From: Pseudobdellovibrionaceae bacterium
GTDB lineage: Bacteria; Bdellovibrionota; Bdellovibrionia; Bdellovibrionales; Bdellovibrionaceae
DNA: 64,000 nucleotides
Assembly: GCA_013359135.1 (NCBI GenBank)
Contig: JABWCN010000007.1
Coordinates: 17,111-81,110, forward strand
Reading direction: 5' to 3'
Position numbers and translations under genes: made by a program. Below, piece after piece: positions 1 to 7,640 of the stretch; within the stretch, counting starts at the first letter, position 1; each line of letters opens with the position of its first letter. A model generated the notes under the pieces. The model was not told where the DNA came from and did no database searches. It worked only from the letters and a program-made list of their open reading frames with translations.

Positions 1-1
1 A

Positions 2-532
2 AGAATTAAAAGTCTTTTTGGTTTTCAGAAATCGGTCCCACGTCATTTTCAATGTCATTTTGGAGATGGGAATTCTTCAAAAAAATTTAATCCTGATCAC
101 TTGAATCTGACAAAAACATCAAGGCTGTTATTCAAAATTATATTATCAGATTATTATAGACCAATTCAATTAGGTGAGGTGTTTAAGGAACTTTATCCAG
201 AAGAACATTTTAACCCGCAAACCTCTTTGCCACGCTTGTACCAAGTTTTTAGACGTTTAAAAAAAGAGCTTAAGCAGGAGCAAGCACCGTTGAAAGTTCA
301 TTGGGACAAAAAACAAATTTCATGGATGGTATTAAGTTCTTTTGTACTAGAAGTTGAACCAGTTCAAAAAAAAGTAGAGTTGTTAAAGGTCTCAACCCAC
401 GTGTTTTCAGTGGCCCAAATTATTGATGAACTAGGAGTTTCAAAAAGTGCTGCTTATCGTTTAATTGATCAGGCACTAATATTAAAAAAAATCCGCCGCC
501 AGGGTGCCGGTATTTTTAAAAAAGTAGGATAA
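2..532 (+). CDS. Partial helix-turn-helix-like protein, 5' end outside window
   Basis: The reading frame is open from the left edge of the window, so the gene starts before base 1; a TTG at 101 gives a 143-residue product but has no ribosome binding site and the upstream translation (with a stretch RHFQCHFGDG) looks like real protein. The visible part is basic and mostly helical. The last 45 residues (FSVAQIIDELGVSKSAAYRL) resemble a winged helix-turn-helix, and an earlier segment rich in Arg/Lys around LYQVFRRLKKELK may be a second such fold. I do not recognise the family; a DNA-binding role is inference. It converges on gspE with 15 bases between them and no clear terminator. Confidence 0.6.
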   Translation, partial: RIKSLFGFQKSVPRHFQCHFGDGNSSKKFNPDHLNLTKTSRLLFKIILSDYYRPIQLGEVFKELYPEEHFNPQTSLPRLYQVFRRLKKELKQEQAPLKVHWDKKQISWMVLSSFVLEVEPVQKKVELLKVSTHVFSVAQIIDELGVSKSAAYRLIDQALILKKIRRQGAGIFKKVG

Positions 533-547
533 TTAAATTTCAAAAAA

Positions 548-2236
548 TTAAATATCTAGCTGGGTGTTACTAAAGAGCTCTTCAATAGTGGTAATTCCAT
601 TAAGAACCTTTTGAATACCATGGTCTCTGAAGGTGACCATTCCATTTAACATAGCTTGTTTTTTAATGGTATTTCCATCACGTTTTTGCATGATCAGTGA
701 GCGTATATCATCAGTGACATGCAGAAGTTCTTGAATCAATGTTCTACCTAGATAGCCTTTGTGATTACACTGGTTGCACCCAACGGCTTTGTTAATGTTT
801 CCATTCATGGCTTGTTGGCGGGTTAAACCAAGGCTGTTAAGTTCAAAATCAGTTGGTTCATAGGGAGCTTTGCAATGTGGGCACAAAACTCTGACTAGAC
901 GTTGAGAAATCACTCCCAAAATAGAAGTTGCAATCAAGAATGGTTCTGCTCCGATGTCTATTAATCGCGGAAAAGCTCCTGCCGCATCGTTTGTATGTAA
1001 TGTTGATAGAACTAAGTGACCAGTAAGAGAGGAGTTGATGGCAAGCTCACAAGTTTCAAGGTCACGAATCTCTCCGACCATAATGATATCTGGATCTTGA
1101 CGTAGGAAGGATCTTAATCCAGCAGCAAAAGTAAGTCCTATTTTGGCATTAACTTGTACTTGCCCAATACCATGTACACGTTGCTCGACGGGATCTTCTA
1201 CGGTAAGAATATTTACATCCGTAGAGTTTAGTCTTGAAAGACAAGCATAAAGCGTAGTTGATTTACCGGATCCTGTTGGGCCGGTAACCAGAATAATGCC
1301 GTAGGTTCTTTCGATGAGTTCATCAATTTTAGTTAAAGATTGCTCAGAGAAACCGAGTTGTTCTAGTTCTAGAATTACATTAGATCTATCTTGAAGACGC
1401 ATGACTAGACGCTCACCATGAGCTGTGGGAACAGTAGAAAGACGGATATCAATATCTTTACCACCGACCTTTAAGGGAATTCGTCCATCTTGAGGCAAAC
1501 GTTTTTCAGCGATGTTCAAATTAGCCATAACTTTAATTCTTGAGGTGATTGCATTTTGTAATTTTTTTGGTGGTTTAAACACGTCAAATAAAATACCATC
1601 TCTGCGAAACCTGACTACCATGTCTTTCTCATAAGGTGCAATATGGATATCTGAAGCCTTTTCCTTAACAGCTCGAAACAGGAGTGAATTTACCAGTTTA
1701 ATAACTGGTGCATCATCTTCGCCGGCTTCAAGAAGATCGACAATGCCGTCTTCTAGATCGACTTCTTCTTCCTCGATTTCATCTAGGCCAGAAAGATTTG
1801 CTGTTGATTTTTCATAGACACGGTTAATGGCATCGATGAGCTTGCCAGCAGGGGTGATGATGGGACGTACACGTTTCCCGAAAATGACTCTTAAATCATC
1901 AAGACTTTTTAAATTGAGTGGATTAGCAATAAGTACGTGGATCACATCTTGTTCTTCTTTGTAGGGAAGAATATAGTTTTGTTTTGAATAATTGATAGGA
2001 ATGTTGCGAATCAAATCAGAAGAGATATCATTGTACGGAATATCTTTTAAGAAATCCAAACCCATTTCTTTACAAAGCTCAGAGAGTACGTCTTCTCCAG
2101 ACTGAAAACTTTTTTCTGAAAGAGCAGATCCGATGGTGCCATTACGTTGAAGCGAGGGATTACTCCAGAGAGTTTTCACCTGTTCTGGGGTTAAACCTGT
2201 AGCCTTTTGTAATAAGGTTTGAGAATCCGTAGCCAT
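548..2236 (-). CDS. gspE: Type II secretion system ATPase GspE
   Basis: Cytoplasmic hexameric ATPase that powers the pseudopilus of the type II secretion system. The 562 residues match the family length. An N-terminal GspE_N-like domain (about residues 55-150) precedes the ATPase core with Walker A GPTGSGKST, an Asp box and Walker B-type segment (RQDPDIIMVGEIRD), the His box (LVLSTLHTNDA), and a zinc-binding loop CPHC...CNQC that separates GspE/PilB from PilT. PilB is the alternative, but the gene lies 8 bases downstream of gspD in a gspC-gspD-gspE operon, which decides for GspE. The start is an ATG with only a weak AAGGA 12-15 bases upstream, so translation may depend on coupling to gspD. 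gspF and the pseudopilins are not in the window. Confidence 0.93.
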   Translation of the reverse strand: MATDSQTLLQKATGLTPEQVKTLWSNPSLQRNGTIGSALSEKSFQSGEDVLSELCKEMGLDFLKDIPYNDISSDLIRNIPINYSKQNYILPYKEEQDVIHVLIANPLNLKSLDDLRVIFGKRVRPIITPAGKLIDAINRVYEKSTANLSGLDEIEEEEVDLEDGIVDLLEAGEDDAPVIKLVNSLLFRAVKEKASDIHIAPYEKDMVVRFRRDGILFDVFKPPKKLQNAITSRIKVMANLNIAEKRLPQDGRIPLKVGGKDIDIRLSTVPTAHGERLVMRLQDRSNVILELEQLGFSEQSLTKIDELIERTYGIILVTGPTGSGKSTTLYACLSRLNSTDVNILTVEDPVEQRVHGIGQVQVNAKIGLTFAAGLRSFLRQDPDIIMVGEIRDLETCELAINSSLTGHLVLSTLHTNDAAGAFPRLIDIGAEPFLIATSILGVISQRLVRVLCPHCKAPYEPTDFELNSLGLTRQQAMNGNINKAVGCNQCNHKGYLGRTLIQELLHVTDDIRSLIMQKRDGNTIKKQAMLNGMVTFRDHGIQKVLNGITTIEELFSNTQLDI

Positions 2237-2244
2237 GATTTAAA

Positions 2245-4587
2245 TTATTCCTTTATTTCCGAAGAAGAAGGTGATGTTGGTTGTAAAGGTTCTGAATTAA
2301 GTTGCGTAGTTCGTTTTTGAACCTCATCAATAACTCCTCCATAGGGATCAACTCCTCCTTGAGATTTTATGAAGTCAATGCGTTTGTCAATACGGCTATT
2401 AAGGACACCCTTGGTATCTGAAGGATTTCTTATAATTTTGGGAGTGAGAAATACCAACATGTTGACTTTTTCTTTGTTGGTTTCTTTTGATTTAAATAGC
2501 CAACCAATAATTGGTAGGTCACCCAGAAGGGGAACTTTGACGATTTCTTCGGTTTCTCGATCTTTGATAAGACCACCAAGAACCGCTGTATCGCCATTAT
2601 TAATTACGATATTAGTTTTAATTTTTCTAGTAGCAAGTGGTTGGGTGGAATCTTGAAAAGCTTTCGGAGTTGTCGCGCCTGCTGAGGGTTGCTTAACACT
2701 CTGATCAATCTCCATGCGTACACTTTCGCTACTAGGATTGATGAAAGGTTTTAGTTTTAATTCTATCAAGGCTTCTTCAAAGATGGGAGTTTGTACCGTT
2801 CCGTTTTGATTAGTTGTAGAATTAGCACCTGTAACTACTTTATCGCCTACCTGAATAAGAGCTTCCTGGTTATCCATAGCAATGACTTGAGGTCGAGAAA
2901 GAATATTGGCTTTCGTTGTTTTCTTTAACAAATTGATAAGCCCAATCAATGAGGGGACTTTTGTTTCTTTTCCAGCGACGTTTATTTTAACATCACTTCC
3001 AGAGCCAAAGCCTAAAACAGTTCCTACACCAGCTAGAGGGTTAATCACATCATCAGCTTTAAGTCCGCCTGAGAATCCTTGCCGAGCGATCCCATTTTCA
3101 GAAACAAAATTGTAATAAGTTGGTTTAAATCCAAAACCATCACCAGCTGACATCTCCATAATTATGGCTTCAACGAAAACTTGATCTCTTGGAATATCAA
3201 TTTTTGAAAGTAGATTCATGACGACTTCATAATCACCTTTGCCTGCTGTGATAATTAAACTGTTGGTGGTTTCGTCGGCTGTAATTTTAACTTCTCCTCC
3301 GAAAACCTGACCTCCGTTGGGATTGTTATTGTTGCCCTGATCAAATCCCATTGGCGGAGCAAAGAAAGGCGAGCTTCCAGGAGCCCCACTTGTTCCAGGT
3401 TGGTTTTTAGGAGCTGCATCTTTAGCAACTCCTTGTAGAACTTGCGCAATTTTTTTTGCTTCACCATGCTTTACGTAGTAAACGAAAACACCACCTTGAT
3501 CTTCAATTTTGATACGATTATCTAGTTTAGCGATAAGTTTTTTGACACGTTCAATTCCACCCTTATTGCCCACGATGATAATGGAGTTAGTTCTTTCCTC
3601 TGGAATGGCCATAAAGTAACTTGTGCCTTGTTGGCCAGAAGCTCCCGAGCGGCTGCGGGTATTAAACTGGGGAACTCCACCTCCAAAGCCTGCAGAGACA
3701 CCGGTGTTGCCTCGACTTGAGTTTTGGCCTTTATTAACGATTTTATCTACAAGATCTGCAAGATCTTTAGCTTTAGCAAACTTTATTGGGACGACTTCAA
3801 GTTGTTCTTCAAAGCCGGGAACATCTAGTTGATTAATAATCTTCATCACGCGATCAATGTTAGATCCCCAATCAGAAAGGATGATCGAATTTGTTTGCGT
3901 ATAGACGTTCATTTCACCGTCTTTTGATGGGAGAATCCGCAAATCACGATTTACCATTTCTGCAGAAATGTGTTTTAAGTGGATGATCCTTGTGATCATT
4001 TGATCCGTGTTAGGGTAATAGCTTCCAGAAAAAGTCTCGATACTATCTCTTTGAGCATTACGACCTGATTTTACCTTTAGAAAACTACCAGAAGGAACAA
4101 CTGTGAAACCATTAATTGCCAGAGCAGAGAGAAAAGCTTTATAGGCTTCTGCTACTGTGATCTTACTAGGGGCTACGATCGTGATTTTGCCTCGTACACC
4201 AGGATCAATAATAAAATTTTTACCTGTCAATTCGGAGATGGCTTTAATCACATCAGTGATTTCTACATTAGGAAAATCAAATGATTCTATAGTCTCTGGA
4301 AAATTCTCATTAGTGATATCTTCGGCATTAGATTGAGAAAACTTTTGTTTCTGAAGCTTGTTCAGACCTGAACCTTTTTTTTCAGATTCTCCGGTAGCTT
4401 TGGAAGTTCCTCCAGAAAAAAGATTGCTCGCTCCACCATTGTGGGTGGGTTGAATTGGTGGAGGAAGTGGTGTTTCGATGTCACCAAAATCAGGAGGAGG
4501 TGGTGGTGGAAATTCATCTTGTGCCAGTGAATTTGCAGAAAACAGCATCATCGTCATGAGTGACACATATTTTTTTGATGATTTCAT
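2245..4587 (-). CDS. gspD: Type II secretion secretin GspD
   Basis: Outer-membrane secretin channel of the type II system. A signal peptide ends at SLAQ, followed by a proline-rich linker (PPPPPPDFG) and low-complexity region to about residue 100. Then come the N0 domain (FPNVEITDVIKAISELTGK), N1-N3 repeats with long Gly/Asn/Ser-rich insertions in N3, and the C-terminal secretin domain (VPLLGDLPIIGWLFKS near residue 690). The 780 residues are somewhat long for the family because of the linkers. The start is fixed by an AGGAGG five bases before the ATG. It lies between gspC and gspE. A short tail follows the secretin domain (IDKRIDFIKSQGGVDPYGG), possibly for a pilotin. A separate gene at 11.9 kb copies only the N0-N1 part. 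Confidence 0.95.
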   Translation of the reverse strand: MKSSKKYVSLMTMMLFSANSLAQDEFPPPPPPDFGDIETPLPPPIQPTHNGGASNLFSGGTSKATGESEKKGSGLNKLQKQKFSQSNAEDITNENFPETIESFDFPNVEITDVIKAISELTGKNFIIDPGVRGKITIVAPSKITVAEAYKAFLSALAINGFTVVPSGSFLKVKSGRNAQRDSIETFSGSYYPNTDQMITRIIHLKHISAEMVNRDLRILPSKDGEMNVYTQTNSIILSDWGSNIDRVMKIINQLDVPGFEEQLEVVPIKFAKAKDLADLVDKIVNKGQNSSRGNTGVSAGFGGGVPQFNTRSRSGASGQQGTSYFMAIPEERTNSIIIVGNKGGIERVKKLIAKLDNRIKIEDQGGVFVYYVKHGEAKKIAQVLQGVAKDAAPKNQPGTSGAPGSSPFFAPPMGFDQGNNNNPNGGQVFGGEVKITADETTNSLIITAGKGDYEVVMNLLSKIDIPRDQVFVEAIIMEMSAGDGFGFKPTYYNFVSENGIARQGFSGGLKADDVINPLAGVGTVLGFGSGSDVKINVAGKETKVPSLIGLINLLKKTTKANILSRPQVIAMDNQEALIQVGDKVVTGANSTTNQNGTVQTPIFEEALIELKLKPFINPSSESVRMEIDQSVKQPSAGATTPKAFQDSTQPLATRKIKTNIVINNGDTAVLGGLIKDRETEEIVKVPLLGDLPIIGWLFKSKETNKEKVNMLVFLTPKIIRNPSDTKGVLNSRIDKRIDFIKSQGGVDPYGGVIDEVQKRTTQLNSEPLQPTSPSSSEIKE

Positions 4588-4638
4588 CGATCCTCCTAGA
4601 TCTTATCTTTCTTTGCCTGTTCTGTAGTTTATTTGGAA

Positions 4639-5568
4639 CTATTGTTTCACAGTATAAGAAAGATCCTCGGTTTTCCCACCGCGTTCTACAGTGATTTTGA
4701 TTTGATTCGAATTTCTTAGTGTTTGGTACATTTCAAGAGCCTGCTGTTGAGTAGTTACAGGAGTGCCATTGACTCCAGTAATCACGTCCATAACTTGCAA
4801 GCCGAGTTGTGTGTAGATGCTGTCGGGTTGAATTTCAAGCAAACGAAAACCATAGGTCTCGCCATTTCCAGGTCTTCTTGCTGGAACAGCTCTTGCTTGC
4901 ATTAAAATACTTTGAATGTCCTTTAGCTTATCTTCTAAGTCAGAACGTTTGAGTTCAAATTTATTATCGCCACTTTTTTGGATGATGGCTTCTTTGCTTG
5001 TGCCAGCAACGGGTTTCACTTTGGTGTCAAAACTGACTTTGGAACTGTCTTTCATTTCAATATACTCTAGGCGATCTGTCGTTGAGTTTCTTAGAATGAC
5101 TTTACCTCTTTGGATTTTTTCTACTTTAGCGAGGCCTTCAATTTCTTTACCAGGAGTGAAAGAGGTTATTAAGTTTTTAGATTTGATTTCGATGGCAGCA
5201 ATGGATTTTTCAGGGTTAGAGTGAACCAGAGTTCCAATTAAGTTGATCGGTAAGTTAGATAAAACAGGCTCATTATCTTTTTGTATCTTATCGACGCCCT
5301 TAGGTAAAAGTTCTGGAGGGATTTCGCCTGTAGAAGAGAATCCGTTTCTAACGATGATTGGCTGAAAAAAATCTCGACTCATCATCTGAGGATTTGGAGG
5401 ACGTCGAGGCGCGCTTCTAGACAGTTCGTGGGGCAGAAAGTAAGCTCTAAAATGTAAAATAACGAGATCGGATATGGCAAAGCCTACAAAGGCGAGGGTG
5501 CTATAGAGAATCAGGGTAAATACCCAGGGTTTGTCATTAGTAGAGATAATTTTTTTTTTAAACGCCAT
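4639..5568 (-). CDS. gspC: Type II secretion inner-membrane protein GspC
   Basis: Bitopic inner-membrane protein that links the secretion platform to GspD. One transmembrane helix lies near residues 15-40 (VFTLILYSTLAFVGFAISDL), then the periplasmic homology region (LPINLIGTLVHSNPEKSIAAI) that binds GspD N0, a charged linker, and a C-terminal PDZ-like domain (YGFRLLEIQPDSIYTQLGL, then GVNGTPV). At 309 residues it has the usual length. It is the first gene of the gspC-gspD-gspE set, 51 bases before gspD. No good ribosome binding site is visible before the ATG. Assignment rests on domain order and operon position; sequence conservation in this family is always low. Confidence 0.88.
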   Translation of the reverse strand: MAFKKKIISTNDKPWVFTLILYSTLAFVGFAISDLVILHFRAYFLPHELSRSAPRRPPNPQMMSRDFFQPIIVRNGFSSTGEIPPELLPKGVDKIQKDNEPVLSNLPINLIGTLVHSNPEKSIAAIEIKSKNLITSFTPGKEIEGLAKVEKIQRGKVILRNSTTDRLEYIEMKDSSKVSFDTKVKPVAGTSKEAIIQKSGDNKFELKRSDLEDKLKDIQSILMQARAVPARRPGNGETYGFRLLEIQPDSIYTQLGLQVMDVITGVNGTPVTTQQQALEMYQTLRNSNQIKITVERGGKTEDLSYTVKQ

Positions 5569-5694
5569 TTAGCAAATGTTAACAAAATTAAGTAACAGAG
5601 TAAGTTAATTTTTATCGAACAGGACTAAGAGCCAATAGCAATTAGAGAAAGAAATTTTAGTAAAGGACCAAATATGAAAAGTGTTTCAAGTGAA

Positions 5695-5934
5695 TTATGA
5701 CTTTTTTTTATCATCAGTTTGGGTGGGAAAGGTTCCATGCTTTAAATAATACTCAAGCCAGGGCCCGGTGGTTTTTCTACATGAACCACCACAGGGGCCA
5801 ACGCCGGCGTTGGTTTTATCAAAAAGTTCATTTAAGTCTTTGCAGCCTTCTTTAATGGCTTGTTTTATAGTTTCTTCAGTTACATCATTGCATTTACAAA
5901 TGATGGGTGAGGTTTTCTTTTTAGGAGTGTGCAT
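5695..5934 (-). CDS. Small BFD-like [2Fe-2S] protein
   Basis: A 79-residue cytoplasmic protein of the bacterioferritin-associated ferredoxin (Fer2_BFD) fold: CKCNDVTEETIKQAI at the N-terminus gives the CxC half of the cluster site and GPCGGSC the other half. In known BFD domains the second half is usually CxxC; here the spacing reads CxxxC, or the ligand is only one of these cysteines. Such domains bind a [2Fe-2S] cluster and pass electrons, for example to bacterioferritin, or form part of larger reductases. Its start overlaps the end of the DHH phosphoesterase gene by 14 bases, so both are probably one transcript. No bacterioferritin gene is nearby, so the partner is unknown. Confidence 0.75.
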   Translation of the reverse strand: MHTPKKKTSPIICKCNDVTEETIKQAIKEGCKDLNELFDKTNAGVGPCGGSCRKTTGPWLEYYLKHGTFPTQTDDKKKS

Positions 5935-6904
5935 GGGTTTTGATTAAATCAGAAAGAAAGTTGACGACTTTGAGGTTTAGCTCCTCAAAATTACCTTTAA
6001 TGTAGGCACCTGAAGCATGATGATGTCCGCCGCCACCTAAAAGCTCTGACACACCAAGAACATTGATGTTATTCTTGCTGCGGAAACTTACTTTAAAGGA
6101 TTGATTTTTATCTTCGCGGAATAAGACGGCAACCTCGACCCCATCGATATCAATGATTTTATCTACCACGTCGCGGGTGTCTTCGGTATCTAGATGGAGT
6201 TCTTCAAGATCTTGGTGTTTTAAGTGAATAATGGCAATTTTGTTTTCTAGATAATACTTAACTCGTCCTAAGGCTCTAGATAGTAACTCCATTTTTTCAG
6301 GAGTTTGGACACCGAATAAATGACGATGTATGTCTTCAGGTCGAAATAGATAGGGGAAGAGTTTTAACGCCATTTCGTGAGAGAAAGAACTTGCTCTTGT
6401 GTAACGGAATAATTGGGTATCAAAAACTAAACTGGTATAGAGAGCATTAGCAATCGGAGTATCTAGAGGTATTTTAAGTGCGTCAATCAGCTTAAAAACT
6501 ATCTCGCCGGTGCTTGCGGCTTTCATATCAATAAAAAAGTTTTTGGGTTTAGGACCCTGCTTTAGAATCGGATGGTGATCGATGAAAAAAATCTGACATC
6601 CTTGAACCGTTAGATTGGAAAAAAGAGGTTCAATGAGTCTTTGATCATTAGTGTCAAAAACGAGAGCTAAATCAAAAAGGGGAAGTTGCTGATTCTCTTG
6701 GTAAATGCTTAAAAGGTTTTTGTCGATCAATTTTTCATACTTCTTTGGCATGGGATCAACATTGTGGATACTCACATTTTTACCTATTTTTTTTAAGGCA
6801 TGATACAAGGCAATTTGTGATCCAAGTCCGTCACCATCAGCGTCTCTGTGGGTGGTTAAGAGAATACGTTCCGATTTTTGAATGTGGTTAAGCAGTTCTT
6901 GCAA
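5921..6904 (-). CDS. DHH-family phosphoesterase, NrnA-like
   Basis: Cytoplasmic DHH/DHHA1 phosphoesterase of the NrnA (nanoRNase / pAp phosphatase) type, which degrades very short RNA or linear dinucleotides and 3'-phosphoadenosine 5'-phosphate. The metal site motifs are in order: THRDADGDGLGS near residue 19, FDTNDQ near 88, the signature IDHHP near 113, and the DHHA1 substrate loop GGGGHHHASG near residue 290. The 327 residues fit the family. The start is a TTG at 6904 with AAGGA seven bases upstream; no ATG lies near. It is divergent from greA and cotranscribed with the BFD-like gene. Whether the main substrate is nanoRNA, pAp or c-di-AMP products cannot be told from sequence. Confidence 0.88.
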   Translation of the reverse strand: MQELLNHIQKSERILLTTHRDADGDGLGSQIALYHALKKIGKNVSIHNVDPMPKKYEKLIDKNLLSIYQENQQLPLFDLALVFDTNDQRLIEPLFSNLTVQGCQIFFIDHHPILKQGPKPKNFFIDMKAASTGEIVFKLIDALKIPLDTPIANALYTSLVFDTQLFRYTRASSFSHEMALKLFPYLFRPEDIHRHLFGVQTPEKMELLSRALGRVKYYLENKIAIIHLKHQDLEELHLDTEDTRDVVDKIIDIDGVEVAVLFREDKNQSFKVSFRSKNNINVLGVSELLGGGGHHHASGAYIKGNFEELNLKVVNFLSDLIKTHAHS

Positions 6905-6990
6905 TTTGAGAGTCCTTTCACAGCTTCATGGGGCACTTCCACAAGGGCGGGGAGTCGCTACATAAGATTAGGATAGGATATTTGGGATCA

Positions 6991-7020
6991 TTGACGACAG
7001 TTAACGCGATGCAATCTAAT
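6991..7020 (+). promoter_or_regulatory. Candidate sigma-70 promoter of greA
   Basis: A -35 box TTGACG (6991-6996) and a -10 box TCTAAT (7015-7020) are separated by 18 bases and point at greA, with a leader of about 75 bases. Seen by eye only. Confidence 0.4.
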
Positions 7021-7101
7021 AAACTGATCCTTTGTATTGAAAAACTGAAGTTTTTTGTATACAAATAACGCCTTGAATTCATAACTTTGGAGGTTGCCAT
7101 C

Positions 7102-7596
7102 ATGTCTGACGCTAAAAATAAATCTGAAAAAATGCCAATGACAGTGCTTGGAAAGTCTCAACTCGAGCAAGAACTCAAAAAACTTATGCACGAGGAAAGA
7201 CCAAATGTGATTAAGGCCATCGAAGAAGCCAGGGCTCACGGAGATATCAGTGAGAATGCCGAGTATGATGCGGCTAAAGAAAAACAGGCATTGATTGAAG
7301 GGCGAATAGCTGAGATTCAAACTAAACTTGCTTTAGCTGAAGTTATAGATATTAGCACAATAAAATCTGATCGCATCGTTTTTGGTGCTACAGTCACTGT
7401 CATGGATCTGGATACCGATGAGGAATCTCAGTATCAAATCGTGGGGGTCGATGAAGCTAATGTAAAACTTGGTAAAGTTTCTATTTTATCACCATTAGCC
7501 CGAGCGCTTATTGGTAAAAAAACAGGAGAGACTATCGTTGTTCAGTCTCCTAAAGGCGATAAAGAATTTGAAATTAAAAACTTCAAGTTTAACTAA
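7102..7596 (+). CDS. greA: Transcription elongation factor GreA
   Basis: Binds the secondary channel of RNA polymerase and stimulates cleavage of backtracked RNA. The N-terminal coiled coil carries the acidic tip region (ARAHGDISENAEYDAAKE, about residues 40-57) and the C-terminal FKBP-like domain ends in SPLARALIGKKTGE. The start was moved from an upstream TTG (7087) to the ATG at 7102 because TGGAGG at 7088-7093 lies eight bases before it; that gives 164 residues, close to the E. coli length. The gene stands alone, divergent from the DHH phosphoesterase, with the AsmA-like gene 44 bases downstream. Confidence 0.95.
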   Translation: MSDAKNKSEKMPMTVLGKSQLEQELKKLMHEERPNVIKAIEEARAHGDISENAEYDAAKEKQALIEGRIAEIQTKLALAEVIDISTIKSDRIVFGATVTVMDLDTDEESQYQIVGVDEANVKLGKVSILSPLARALIGKKTGETIVVQSPKGDKEFEIKNFKFN

Positions 7597-7640
7597 AGTC
7601 GAACTCTTATAAAAAATAATAACTGTTTGAATATTTTAAT

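Noticed and set aside
2369..3832. Several open frames of 69-95 codons opposite gspD
   Set aside because: They are shadows of the real gene on the other strand, without ribosome sites or signal-like features.
6918..7320. Two minus-strand open frames overlapping the greA start
   Set aside because: They lie across the greA promoter and coding region and show no protein-like composition.
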